Shown here: positions 1 to 11,739 of the stretch, in pieces | How positions within the stretch are numbered: position 1 is the first letter of the stretch | How the letters are laid out: each line of letters opens with the position of its first letter | Source of the DNA: Nocardia alba NBRC 108234 | Lineage (GTDB): Bacteria; Actinomycetota; Actinomycetes; Mycobacteriales; Mycobacteriaceae | Length of the DNA: 64,000 nt | Direction: 5' to 3' | NCBI RefSeq assembly: GCF_001612665.1 | Contig: NZ_BDAX01000002.1 | Location: 930,001 to 994,000, forward strand | Translations under genes and position numbers: made by a program | Notes under the pieces: generated by a model | The model's input: only the letters and a program-made list of their open reading frames with translations | Database searches by the model: none | Told to the model about the DNA's origin: nothing

Positions 1-3842
<3,842 letters not shown>

Positions 3843-4102
3843 GAGTTCTTCCTGCTTCGAGAGACATGGGAGAAACGGGATGACACACCACGGGGAGCGA
3901 ACGAATTAGTTACCCACCGGCTATCTACTGTGGTGCAAACGACTGTAGCGGAGAGCGTGTGGTCTTCGGACCGAATCGATCCGAATTCTGTTGTGCCAGA
4001 AACTGATTCCCAGACAGACGGCTATTCGCAACGAGGTGCGCAGCCAGGTTCGACCGGTCATCACACTCCTTTCAGAGGACGCCGGATGATTGCCTCGACG
4101 GC
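3843..4102. promoter_or_regulatory. Leader and likely promoter region of the encapsulin-geosmin operon
   Basis: This 260-base gap separates the end of the proline-rich protein gene from the shell gene ATG, both on the minus strand. It is less GC-rich than its surroundings, especially around 3890-4030, as expected of a promoter. Only the ribosome site next to 3842 is clear; I could not assign a convincing -35/-10 pair or an operator. Confidence 0.4.
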
Positions 4103-4999
4103 TCACGAGCGCCTCATTGCCGCCCTGGCCGCACCCATGCTTCCGATCACCAGTAGCAGGACGGTAAGCGCCCACCGCCGCTGCTCGACCGCCACCGGCT
4201 GGGCGACCACCGCCTCCGGCTTCCGCTCGGGCGCTGCGACGAACCGCGCGGGTGTGGGGTCCGGGGCGGGCGGACTCGGCGGTGGTTCCTCGGGTGGCAG
4301 AGGCGGGGCGGGTATCGGACTCACCGATACCCTCGGCGGCGACAGCGGGGGTTCTCGCGCGGGTGATGGCTCGGGAGCGGGCAGCGGTGTCGGCTGCGGA
4401 GCCGGGTCCGAGGACCGGGGCGTTGGCGCGGGCAGCGGTATGGGCGGCACGGGAACGGGCAATCGGAGCGAGGGCGCGGGCGCGGGCGCGGGGAGAGGCA
4501 ACAGGAACGGACGCGGGGCCTCCGGTAGCGGCACTGCCGGTCCATCGAACGGGCGGGCGGGCGCGGGCAATTCCAGACCTCCGAGGGGCGGCGCAGGCAC
4601 CGTGGGCCGCCCGAACGGAGGAACAACCGGCTGCTCGAATGCCCCTCTCGGCGTTGCCGTCTCCGGCCGATCGGACCGTTCACCCTGCCCAGGGAGTCGG
4701 GGTTCGACGAACGGTCGCCGCGTGCCGTCCGGCTCGTCGAACCCCGGCACCGATCGAGGAAGCTCGCCCACAGGCGCCTGTCCGGCGGTGACGAGGGGCG
4801 CTCCGTGCGGCGTGTCAACGGGTTGCGGCGAGGCCGTGGGCGAGTTCTCGATGCGCGGCGTGGTTCGGGGCGTGCCGACGCTCGGTGGTCCGACCGAGGG
4901 TAGCGCCGGCGCCGGAACCGCGCCGACCGGCACGGCCGGAGCCAAGCCCACTCCGGCCAGCGCCACAACCCAGAGTCCCCTGCGCACAGTCTTTTTCAC
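4103..4999 (-). CDS. Proline-rich secreted, C-terminally membrane-anchored protein
   Basis: 298 aa from GTG 4999, which overlaps the TGA of the DUF4239 gene as GTGA. The N-terminus (MKKTVRRGLWVVALAGVGLAPAV) is a signal peptide. Most of the rest is low-complexity Pro/Ala/Arg/Glu sequence with many PxP repeats and no recognisable domain. Near the C-terminus a hydrophobic segment (ALTVLLLVIGSMGAA) followed by RRS looks like a membrane anchor; no LPxTG motif is seen. Such proteins can span the thick mycolate envelope, but function here is unknown. The overlap suggests it is made together with the DUF4239 protein. Coding bias and the signal peptide make it likely real. Confidence 0.65.
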   Translation of the reverse strand: MKKTVRRGLWVVALAGVGLAPAVPVGAVPAPALPSVGPPSVGTPRTTPRIENSPTASPQPVDTPHGAPLVTAGQAPVGELPRSVPGFDEPDGTRRPFVEPRLPGQGERSDRPETATPRGAFEQPVVPPFGRPTVPAPPLGGLELPAPARPFDGPAVPLPEAPRPFLLPLPAPAPAPSLRLPVPVPPIPLPAPTPRSSDPAPQPTPLPAPEPSPAREPPLSPPRVSVSPIPAPPLPPEEPPPSPPAPDPTPARFVAAPERKPEAVVAQPVAVEQRRWALTVLLLVIGSMGAARAAMRRS

Positions 5000-5748
5000 C
5001 TCAGCTGCACCAGCACGGCGTCGAAGGCCGTCGGTGCGACCGCAGCGGCTCGGCCGTAGGGATTCTGTAGCTCGAAGATGGTGAAGATCATGAACGTCAC
5101 CACCGCCGCGAAGCTGGCCACCACGACAACATGGATGCGCGCGCTGGTGCCGGCGAACAGCAGTGACAAACCCACCGACAGAATCGCGCCGAGTGCCAAC
5201 GCCAGCCACATCATCGGCGACAACGCGCTACCCGCGGCCTCGATCCTGGTCTGCCTCGCCTCGTAGACCTCCCACAGCCGATCGGCTGCCGCGATCTGGC
5301 GCGACCGCTGCCATTCGTCTGTGGCGGGGCTGGTCGCGATGCTGGAACGTACCGCCGACAATTGGTTCCACGCGCGGTCGTCCACGGTCCCACCGGAACT
5401 CATCGCGGGCCACTCGACTTCGATCACCTGGCCGGTATAGGCATGAACGGCCCTGGTGACGGTGCCGCGGGCCGGCTCCGACAACGCGTCGCCCGCCCAT
5501 TGCAGGGCGAGCAGCCGGTCCGCTTCGTCGGACGCCGCCTTCGCCGCGCCCGCGTTGGTGTCGAGCACACCGATGAGCAGGAACGACGCGAGTACCACCT
5601 GCAGTCCACCGACGAGCGTGAACACCTGCCCCACCGACTCGTTGACGGCCTCGCCGTCGTGCCCCTTGCCACGCCTGCGCAGCAGGTAGGCCGCGGTCCC
5701 GGCCAGGCCGGCGGCGACGATCACCCACAGCAGTGCTTCCCACAGCAT
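4996..5748 (-). CDS. DUF4239 (bestrophin-like) membrane protein
   Basis: 250 aa. I choose ATG 5748 (MLWEALLWVIVAAG) because AAAGGA lies about 10 bases upstream and the family starts here with a transmembrane helix; the open frame to 6048 would add a compositionally odd N-terminus. Hydrophobic segments lie near the N-terminus, after a short basic loop (VFTLVGGLQVVLASFLLIGV), and in a C-terminal pair (LALALGAILSVGLSLLFAG; VVVASFAAVVTFMIFTIF). This layout matches DUF4239, which is distantly related to bestrophin channels; its role is not established. The last codons overlap the start of the proline-rich protein. Confidence 0.75.
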   Translation of the reverse strand: MLWEALLWVIVAAGLAGTAAYLLRRRGKGHDGEAVNESVGQVFTLVGGLQVVLASFLLIGVLDTNAGAAKAASDEADRLLALQWAGDALSEPARGTVTRAVHAYTGQVIEVEWPAMSSGGTVDDRAWNQLSAVRSSIATSPATDEWQRSRQIAAADRLWEVYEARQTRIEAAGSALSPMMWLALALGAILSVGLSLLFAGTSARIHVVVVASFAAVVTFMIFTIFELQNPYGRAAAVAPTAFDAVLVQLR

Positions 5749-6282
5749 GTCTGAGTCGTCCTTTGTCGTCGAGGTGGGCGAGAAATCGCGGAATCGCAAG
5801 GGGGCCAACGGTGTCGAGGCTAGGCCGAAGGCCGAGGTGCCGCAATATCCGAGCAAACCGACGGCGAGCGCTCGCGATGCCCGCCGGGTACCCGAAATCG
5901 GCAGGCGGGACCCGCCTTCGAGGTAGTCACCCACCCCACCCACGCAGACCGTCCTGGCACGACATTCCGGCGAACCTGGCACGGAATGCGAGTGTCGTCC
6001 ACAGAGCGACACCGATATCCCAGCGACCGGGAACCGCCGTCGAATCACGCTGTTATCCTTGCTCTTTCGAGATACCCCCCATTGTCGACAGGTGCAGGCA
6101 GCCGGTAACGGATCCGCGTCCTATCCGTTTCCGGCGATGGCGCACCCCTGCGCGAAGGCGGAAATATGCACAGCGAGGCGGAGGCGAACAGGGTCGAGAC
6201 CGGCGCGCGACCCGGGCGGGGCGGGCAGCGCCGCGACCGGACAGAGGCCGATCCGCGGGTCTCGACGCGGGAGAAGTCCGTT
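5749..6282. other. Divergent intergenic region, no supported gene
   Basis: About 530 bases between the DUF4239 start and the AraC-type regulator start. It should hold both divergent promoters. In-frame upstream extensions of both genes exist here, but their translations look unlike either family. No strong inverted repeat or RNA signature was seen. Confidence 0.4.
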
Positions 6283-7299
6283 ATGTTCGATTTGGGGCAA
6301 TCGATGAGCGAATCGGCCGGGCCCGCAGCCTTCTGCCCGCTGGAGCGACCGGGACCCGCGCACAGCCAGGGCGTGACGCTCCGTGGATCGCGCGATCTCC
6401 AGCGGGTGGCGTTCGGCTGCCACCTACGCGCCACGGAGGATTTCACCGCGACACTGTGGACCTCCAGCACCGGCACGGTGCTCATCGCCCGGTTACGGTC
6501 CACCGACATCACCGCCGAGCGCGGCACCGACATCGGCGACGATCACTACAGCCGGTACCTGCAACTGGGTTTGGTGCTGGCCGGGCGGGCCACAGTCGAG
6601 CAGCGAGGCCACCGGTCGACCGCGGTGGCCGGTGAGGCATTCGCGGTATGCCTCGACAGCACCTTCCGATCGACACTCGAGCGGTGCGAGGCCGCGGCCA
6701 CCGATGTGCTGTACCTCTACCTGCCGGTGGATTCACTCACCGCGTGGGGCCTGGATGCCGTCGCGGCGGGCGGGCGGGCGTGGCCGCTGTCACGGGCGGC
6801 GGTGTCGGCGCTGCTGTTCGGCCGCGATATCGCTTGTGGCGCAACAAGTCCTGACCATCTGCGCATCGTGGCGCGCATCGACGAGATCCTGTTCCGGGCC
6901 GCGATCGTCGCCCTGCTCGAACGCGATCTCACGGACGCGACAACGGAGCTGACAACCGAGGACGTGCTGCGTCGCCGCGCGGCCGAATTCATCGACCGCA
7001 ATTTCGCGGACCCGACGGTGAACCCCGACGCGGTCGCGGTCCGGCTGCACGTGAGCAGGCGGACCCTGTTCCGGGCGTTCGAACTCCAGGGCCTGTCGGT
7101 GGGGCGGCTCATCCGGACCCGCAGATTGGCCGCCGCGGCGAGCGCGCTCAGCGATGACACCCGTGCCCTGCGCGACATCGCGGACAGCTGCGGATTTCGC
7201 AGTGTCGACCAGCTCTCGCGCGCCTTCCGCACCAAGTACGGCCTCACCCCCGCCGCCTACCGTGCCGCACGGCGAAAGGACGCGATGGCCGAGTGCTGA
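6283..7299 (+). CDS. AraC family transcriptional regulator
   Basis: 338 aa from ATG 6283, with GGAGA eight bases upstream; an in-frame ATG at 6166 with its own AAGGCGGAAAT would add 39 residues and cannot be excluded. The N-terminal part is a cupin-like sensing domain of the AraC_binding_2 type (GDDHYSRYLQLGLVLAGRAT). The C-terminal ~100 residues are a double helix-turn-helix: VNPDAVAVRLHVSRRTLFRAF, then RDIADSCGFRSVDQLSRAF and the family end KYGLTPAAYR. It stands alone, divergent from the DUF4239 pair. The effector and targets are not evident. Confidence 0.85.
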   Translation: MFDLGQSMSESAGPAAFCPLERPGPAHSQGVTLRGSRDLQRVAFGCHLRATEDFTATLWTSSTGTVLIARLRSTDITAERGTDIGDDHYSRYLQLGLVLAGRATVEQRGHRSTAVAGEAFAVCLDSTFRSTLERCEAAATDVLYLYLPVDSLTAWGLDAVAAGGRAWPLSRAAVSALLFGRDIACGATSPDHLRIVARIDEILFRAAIVALLERDLTDATTELTTEDVLRRRAAEFIDRNFADPTVNPDAVAVRLHVSRRTLFRAFELQGLSVGRLIRTRRLAAAASALSDDTRALRDIADSCGFRSVDQLSRAFRTKYGLTPAAYRAARRKDAMAEC

Positions 7300-7319
7300 C
7301 GATGGCACCCCGATGTCGC

Positions 7320-7349
7320 GAGGCCACCTGCTCTGAGGCCACCTGCTAG
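7320..7349. repeat. 15-bp tandem repeat
   Basis: GAGGCCACCTGCT occurs twice in direct tandem with a 15-base period, in the gap after the AraC gene. No function is evident. The remaining gap up to 7540 shows only an isolated 12-base palindrome CTGCTGCAGCAG (7407-7418). Confidence 0.5.
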
Positions 7350-7539
7350 GAGGCGCCTGTTCGACTGTTCCCGCCATCGACCGGATCAACAGTCAATTGT
7401 CCAGTTCTGCTGCAGCAGCCGCTATCACAAGCTACCCTCCGGTTCGCTTACATCAGCGGCGTCCGACACGTACGGTTGTCATCAACTGTGTTCGTCGAAT
7501 CCGGCGGTTGTGTCGAATGGGTGTAGGAGTGAAGAGTCG

Positions 7540-7995
7540 GTGAGTCCTACGGTATCTGAGTCGGAGTTTCAGGATCTGTCTCGCCAGGCCGAGATCGATG
7601 GCACCGCACCGAGAGTCGGCGCGATCATCGATCGTGGCGGGCAGATACTACTCTTGGAACGCCACGACACCGGCCCGATCAAGGTGCCGTTGAAGCTGCC
7701 CGGCGCGACCGTGCTGCCGGGGGAATCCCTCGCGGCGGCGGTGACCCGTGGTGTGCTCGAGGAAACGGGGCTGGTTGTCACCGGGATCCGCCACCACGTC
7801 GGGGATTTCGACTACCTGTCCCCCGACGCGCAGCCGGTTCGCCGTTTGCATTTCGCCGTCGATGTGGCGGCGGCACACCCGATCCACCTCACCGCGCACG
7901 CCCGCTACATCTGGGCACCACTCGATGGTGAGCTGCCCGTGACCTCGTCGATCCGCGCTATCCTCGAGACCTACCGCAACCTCGTCCACGGCTGA
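7540..7995 (+). CDS. Nudix-like hydrolase with a diverged Nudix box
   Basis: 151 aa from GTG 7540; AGGAG lies 10 bases upstream, and an in-frame ATG at 7510 is the alternative. The fold is recognisable (VGAIIDRGGQILLLERHD at the N-terminus, then PGESLAAAVTRGVLEETGL). The Nudix consensus GX5EX7REUXEEXGU is altered: the first Gly aligns with Ala, and the RE pair reads RG, while the metal-binding EE is kept. Nudix enzymes cleave nucleoside-diphosphate derivatives; the substrate is not predictable. It is convergent with the aldehyde dehydrogenase and separated from it by a strong hairpin. Confidence 0.75.
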   Translation: MSPTVSESEFQDLSRQAEIDGTAPRVGAIIDRGGQILLLERHDTGPIKVPLKLPGATVLPGESLAAAVTRGVLEETGLVVTGIRHHVGDFDYLSPDAQPVRRLHFAVDVAAAHPIHLTAHARYIWAPLDGELPVTSSIRAILETYRNLVHG

Positions 7996-7999
7996 CAGC

Positions 8000-8035
8000 C
8001 CGATCCGCGCCCGGTGCTGTCCGGGCGCGGATCGG
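8000..8035. terminator. Bidirectional intrinsic-type terminator hairpin
   Basis: A perfect 15-bp stem: CCGATCCGCGCCCGG (8000-8014) pairs with 8021-8035 across a 6-base loop. It lies between the convergent Nudix-like and aldehyde dehydrogenase genes. There is no T-run, as is common in actinomycete hairpins. Confidence 0.75.
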
Positions 8036-8039
8036 CACG

Positions 8040-9482
8040 TCATCGGTCGATAGCCAGGTACTGCTGTTCCTGGTATTCCGCCAAGCCGGTGCTGCCGCCT
8101 TCTCTGCCGAGCCCGGAGGACTTCATCCCGCCGAAGGGCGCCGCCGGATCCGAGATCACGCCGGTGTTCACCCCGACCATGCCGGTCTGCAGGTTTTCGG
8201 CGAATTCGAGTGTGTCACCGAGATTTTCACCGAACACGTAACCGGCCAGGCCCGAATCGGTGGCGTTGGCCAGTTCGAGCGCCGCGGCCGGGTCGGTGAA
8301 CGTGCGGATCGCGGCGACGGGGCCGAAAACCTCCGAATTCCAGAGGCGGGTTCGGGTGTCGACGTCTGTCAGAATCGCGGGTCGTAGGAAGTGACCGGGA
8401 CTCGCGGTCGCGGTTTCGTCGGTGTACAGGCGTGCGCCTTGGTCGACCGCTTCGTCGATGAGCGTGGTGACCCGCTGTACCGCCGCGCCGTCGATCATGG
8501 GTCCGATCCGAGTGGCGCTGTCGAGTCCGTCACCCACCGGCAGAGCGGAAACAGCGGTGAGGAACCGTTCGGTGAACTCGGCCGCCCGCGATCGGTGGAC
8601 CAGGAAGCGGTCGGCGGCGACGCAGGTCTGCCCAGCGTTGCGCAGCTTGGCGAGCACCGCACCGCCGACGGCCTTGTCCAGGTCTGCGGACCCCAGAACG
8701 ACGAAGGCGGCGTTGCCGCCGAGTTCCATCGAGACCCGCAGAACCCCCTGTGCCGCCTGCGTCAGCAGGGTCCGCCCGACAGCGGTGGAGCCGGTGAAGG
8801 TGAGTTTGCGTAGCCGCCGGTCGGTGAGAATGCGCGCCGACACCAGTGGCGCGCGCGAGGTGGTCACACAGTTGACGACGCCGGGCGGCACGCCCGCCTC
8901 CGCCAGTATCCGCATGAACGCCACTGCGGTGAGCGGGGTTTGGGGTGCCGGCTTGAGAACGACGGTGCAGCCCGCGGCGAGTGCTGGGGCCAGCTTGCGG
9001 GTGACCATCGCGAGGGGGAAATTCCAGGGTGTGATCGCGAAGACCGGGCCGACCGGTTGTTCGCGGACCACGATGCGTCGGCCACCGCTCGGTGCGCGGA
9101 AGAACGCTCCGCGGCCACGGGCGGCTTCTTCGGCGAACCAGCGCAGGAATTCGGCGCCGTAGGCGACTTCGGCGCGGGCCTCGGCGAGCGGTTTGCCCAT
9201 CTCCAGGGTGATGGTGTGGGCGATCCGCTCGGTGTCGGCGTGCAGCAGGTGGAACGCGCGCGCGAGGATGTCGCTGCGGTAGCGCGGATCGGTGTCCGCC
9301 CAGTCTCGCTGCGCGGCCACCGCAGCGTCCAACGCGGCCATGGCTGTGCTGTCGTCGCCGTCGGCGACGGTCGCGATCTCGGCATCGGTGGCGGGGTTGC
9401 GCACGGGCATCGTCGTCGTGGCGTCCACCCAGTTGCCGCCGATGAACTGGGCGATCGGGAGGTCGGAAAGGATCGATGTCAT
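8040..9482 (-). CDS. NAD(P)-dependent aldehyde dehydrogenase, succinate-semialdehyde type
   Basis: 480 aa, standard length of the family. It oxidises an aldehyde to the acid. Visible active-site residues are N153 (TPWNFPLAM), E253 (MELGGN) and C287 (NAGQTCVAADR), with the cofactor region FTGSTAVGR at 229-237. The closest family I recognise is succinate-semialdehyde dehydrogenase (GabD), but its place at the end of an operon of two acyl-CoA dehydrogenases and an alcohol dehydrogenase suggests a different in vivo aldehyde. ATG 9482 overlaps the TGA of the alcohol dehydrogenase (ATGA). Confidence 0.88.
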   Translation of the reverse strand: MTSILSDLPIAQFIGGNWVDATTTMPVRNPATDAEIATVADGDDSTAMAALDAAVAAQRDWADTDPRYRSDILARAFHLLHADTERIAHTITLEMGKPLAEARAEVAYGAEFLRWFAEEAARGRGAFFRAPSGGRRIVVREQPVGPVFAITPWNFPLAMVTRKLAPALAAGCTVVLKPAPQTPLTAVAFMRILAEAGVPPGVVNCVTTSRAPLVSARILTDRRLRKLTFTGSTAVGRTLLTQAAQGVLRVSMELGGNAAFVVLGSADLDKAVGGAVLAKLRNAGQTCVAADRFLVHRSRAAEFTERFLTAVSALPVGDGLDSATRIGPMIDGAAVQRVTTLIDEAVDQGARLYTDETATASPGHFLRPAILTDVDTRTRLWNSEVFGPVAAIRTFTDPAAALELANATDSGLAGYVFGENLGDTLEFAENLQTGMVGVNTGVISDPAAPFGGMKSSGLGREGGSTGLAEYQEQQYLAIDR

Positions 9483-10603
9483 CGAGGCTCCCTGTCCGGT
9501 TCGAACACGATCACCTGACGCACGGCCGCGCCGTCGGCGAGTTGATCCATCGCCTCGTTGAGGTCATCGAGTGCGATGCGAGCCGAGATCAGCTTCTCGA
9601 CCGGCAGCCTGCCTGCCCGCCACATCTGCTCGTAGCGAGGGATGTCACGCGCGGGTACCGCCGAGCCGAGATAGCTACCGACCACGGTGCGGGCCTGCGC
9701 GGTGAACAGCAACGGTGACAGTGTCACGGTGGCCGACGGGGCGGGCAGACCGACGGTGATCGTGGTTCCGCCGGGATCGGTAGCCAGAAAGGCGGTTTCG
9801 AACGCGTCGGGATGACCGGCGCACTCGATCACATAGCGTGCCCGAATTCCTTGCGCCACTACCTGTTCGGGTGTGTAGGTCTCGCTCGCGCCGAGGTCGC
9901 GGGCGGCCGCGAGCTTGGCGGGCAGGCGGTCGACCGCCACGATGCGCCGCACCCCGATCGCGGAGGCGGTGAGCAACGCGGCCATGCCGACCCCACCCAG
10001 CCCCACCACCATCAGGTCGTCCTCGGGGCCGGGGTCGGCGACATTGAGGACCGCGCCGCCGCCGGTCAGCACGGCGCACCCCAACAGCGCCGCCACCTCC
10101 GCGGGCACATCGTGGCCCACCGCGACGACCGAAGCCTGGTCGATCACCGCGTGCGTGGCGAATCCGGAAACGCCGAGGTGATGGCGTACGGGCCGGCCGT
10201 CCCTGGTCAGCTTGCCGGGATGGTGCAGGAGTTCGCCCGCCGTGTTCGCCCGGGTCCCCTCGGTGCAGGGCAGCGCTCCGCCGCGCGCGCACGCCGCGCA
10301 GCGCTCGCACCGCGGCAGGAACGACATGACCACCCGGTCCCCGACTGTCAGATCATCGACCCGGTCCCCGAACCCCACCACGATGCCCGCCGCTTCGTGG
10401 CCGAGCAACATCGGCAGCGGCCGCGCCCGATTGCCGTCGACCACACTGAGATCGGAGTGGCACACACCGGCCGCTTCGATCCTGACCAGTACCTCGGTCG
10501 GGCCCGGCTCGGCGAGTTCGAGGTCGTACACCCCGATCGGGCGCGACGACGCGAACGGCCTCGGCCGGTCGGGGTGGTCGAGGACCGCGCCACGGATACG
10601 CAT
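9479..10603 (-). CDS. Zinc-dependent alcohol dehydrogenase (MDR family)
   Basis: 374 aa. Catalytic zinc ligands C48 (AGVCHSD) and H69-E70 (LGHEAAG); structural zinc cysteines C99, C102, C105 and C113 (RCERCAACARGGALPC); NAD-binding GLGGVGMAALL in the second half. It interconverts an alcohol and an aldehyde or ketone. The start ATG 10603 shares a base with the TGA of the upstream acyl-CoA dehydrogenase (TGATG), and its end overlaps the aldehyde dehydrogenase start, so alcohol to aldehyde to acid oxidation appears as a unit. Substrate unknown. Confidence 0.88.
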   Translation of the reverse strand: MRIRGAVLDHPDRPRPFASSRPIGVYDLELAEPGPTEVLVRIEAAGVCHSDLSVVDGNRARPLPMLLGHEAAGIVVGFGDRVDDLTVGDRVVMSFLPRCERCAACARGGALPCTEGTRANTAGELLHHPGKLTRDGRPVRHHLGVSGFATHAVIDQASVVAVGHDVPAEVAALLGCAVLTGGGAVLNVADPGPEDDLMVVGLGGVGMAALLTASAIGVRRIVAVDRLPAKLAAARDLGASETYTPEQVVAQGIRARYVIECAGHPDAFETAFLATDPGGTTITVGLPAPSATVTLSPLLFTAQARTVVGSYLGSAVPARDIPRYEQMWRAGRLPVEKLISARIALDDLNEAMDQLADGAAVRQVIVFEPDREPR

Positions 10604-11730
10604 CAGATCTCCCCTTTCCGGCACTCGCTGAGCGGGCCCGATAGCGCGCGCAGGTGATCGTTCGCGTCGCCCATGGTGTGCTCGATGGTGGTGAGCCGGG
10701 CGGTGTAGTGCCCGACCGGGTATTCGGCGGTCATGCCGATGCCGCCGTGCAGCTGGATCGCTTCCTGGCCGATGTGCTTGCCGGACAGGTCGATTCGCCG
10801 TTTCGCCCGGGAGGCCACTGTCGGATCGACGACTCCGTCCGCCAAGGACATCGCCGCGTACAGACTCATACTGCGGGCCAGTTCCAGCGAGACGTACATG
10901 TCCGCCGCTCGGTGCGTGAGGGCCTGGAAAGTACGCAGGACGACACCGAACTGCTTGCGGGTCTTCAGATACTCGGTGGTGAGGCGCAGCGCCTCGGCCA
11001 TCGCGCCGACGGCTTCGGCGCCGAGTGCGGCCTGTGTCGTGATCACGGCTTCGTCGATGATCGCTGCGGCATCGAGGTCGACGCCGAGCAATTCGGCGGG
11101 CGCGCCGCGGAATTCGATCTCCGCGCCACGGCCACCGTCGTAGCTGCGATACGCGGTGCGCGCGACCGCTGCCGCACGAGCATCGACCAGGAACAACGCG
11201 GTTTCGCCGGTGGGTACCACGGCCGAGACGATCAGCGTGTCGGCCCGATCCCCAGCGGGCACAGGGCTTTTGTGGCCGGTCAGCGTCCACCGGTCGCCGT
11301 CGGCAATGGCCAGGGTTTGCGGACGGAGCTCCGGCCAACGGACGCCGGGCTCGGCGTGGGCGAAGGCGAACAGCCGCTCGCCGTCGACGATGCCGGCCAG
11401 CAGCGCGGCGCGCTGGGCGGCAGTACCCGCCCGGCCGATCACGAGCGCGGGCAGCAGGGCGCAGTCGAAGACCGGTTCCGGCGCCAGGGTGCGGCCGAGT
11501 TCCTCCAGGACGAGCATCGTTTCGATGGGGCCCGCGCCGACGCCGCCGTCCTCGACGGACACGGTCAGCCCGAGCAGACCGATCTCGGCGAAGTTCGCCC
11601 ACACCGTCGGATCCCAGCCGGGATCGCCGGCGATGACCTCCGCGCGGCGCCCAGTGGTGTAGTGGCGGGTCAGCACGCTGCGCACGGTGTCGCGCAGCAG
11701 GATCTGTTCAGCAGTAAAAGTGAAATCCAT
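10603..11730 (-). CDS. Acyl-CoA dehydrogenase, small/non-catalytic-type subunit
   Basis: 375 aa, similar in layout to the small subunits of two-gene actinobacterial acyl-CoA dehydrogenases (steroid side chain or pimeloyl-CoA type). The N-terminus MDFTFTAEQILLRDTVRSVL and the flavin segment QLHGGIGMTAEYPVGHY near the C-terminus are typical. I do not see a Glu at the usual catalytic positions, whereas the partner gene 9 bases upstream has one; a heterotetramer with the active base in the partner only is therefore likely. It is translationally coupled to the alcohol dehydrogenase. Confidence 0.82.
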   Translation of the reverse strand: MDFTFTAEQILLRDTVRSVLTRHYTTGRRAEVIAGDPGWDPTVWANFAEIGLLGLTVSVEDGGVGAGPIETMLVLEELGRTLAPEPVFDCALLPALVIGRAGTAAQRAALLAGIVDGERLFAFAHAEPGVRWPELRPQTLAIADGDRWTLTGHKSPVPAGDRADTLIVSAVVPTGETALFLVDARAAAVARTAYRSYDGGRGAEIEFRGAPAELLGVDLDAAAIIDEAVITTQAALGAEAVGAMAEALRLTTEYLKTRKQFGVVLRTFQALTHRAADMYVSLELARSMSLYAAMSLADGVVDPTVASRAKRRIDLSGKHIGQEAIQLHGGIGMTAEYPVGHYTARLTTIEHTMGDANDHLRALSGPLSECRKGEI

Positions 11731-11739
11731 GGCGGTAAC

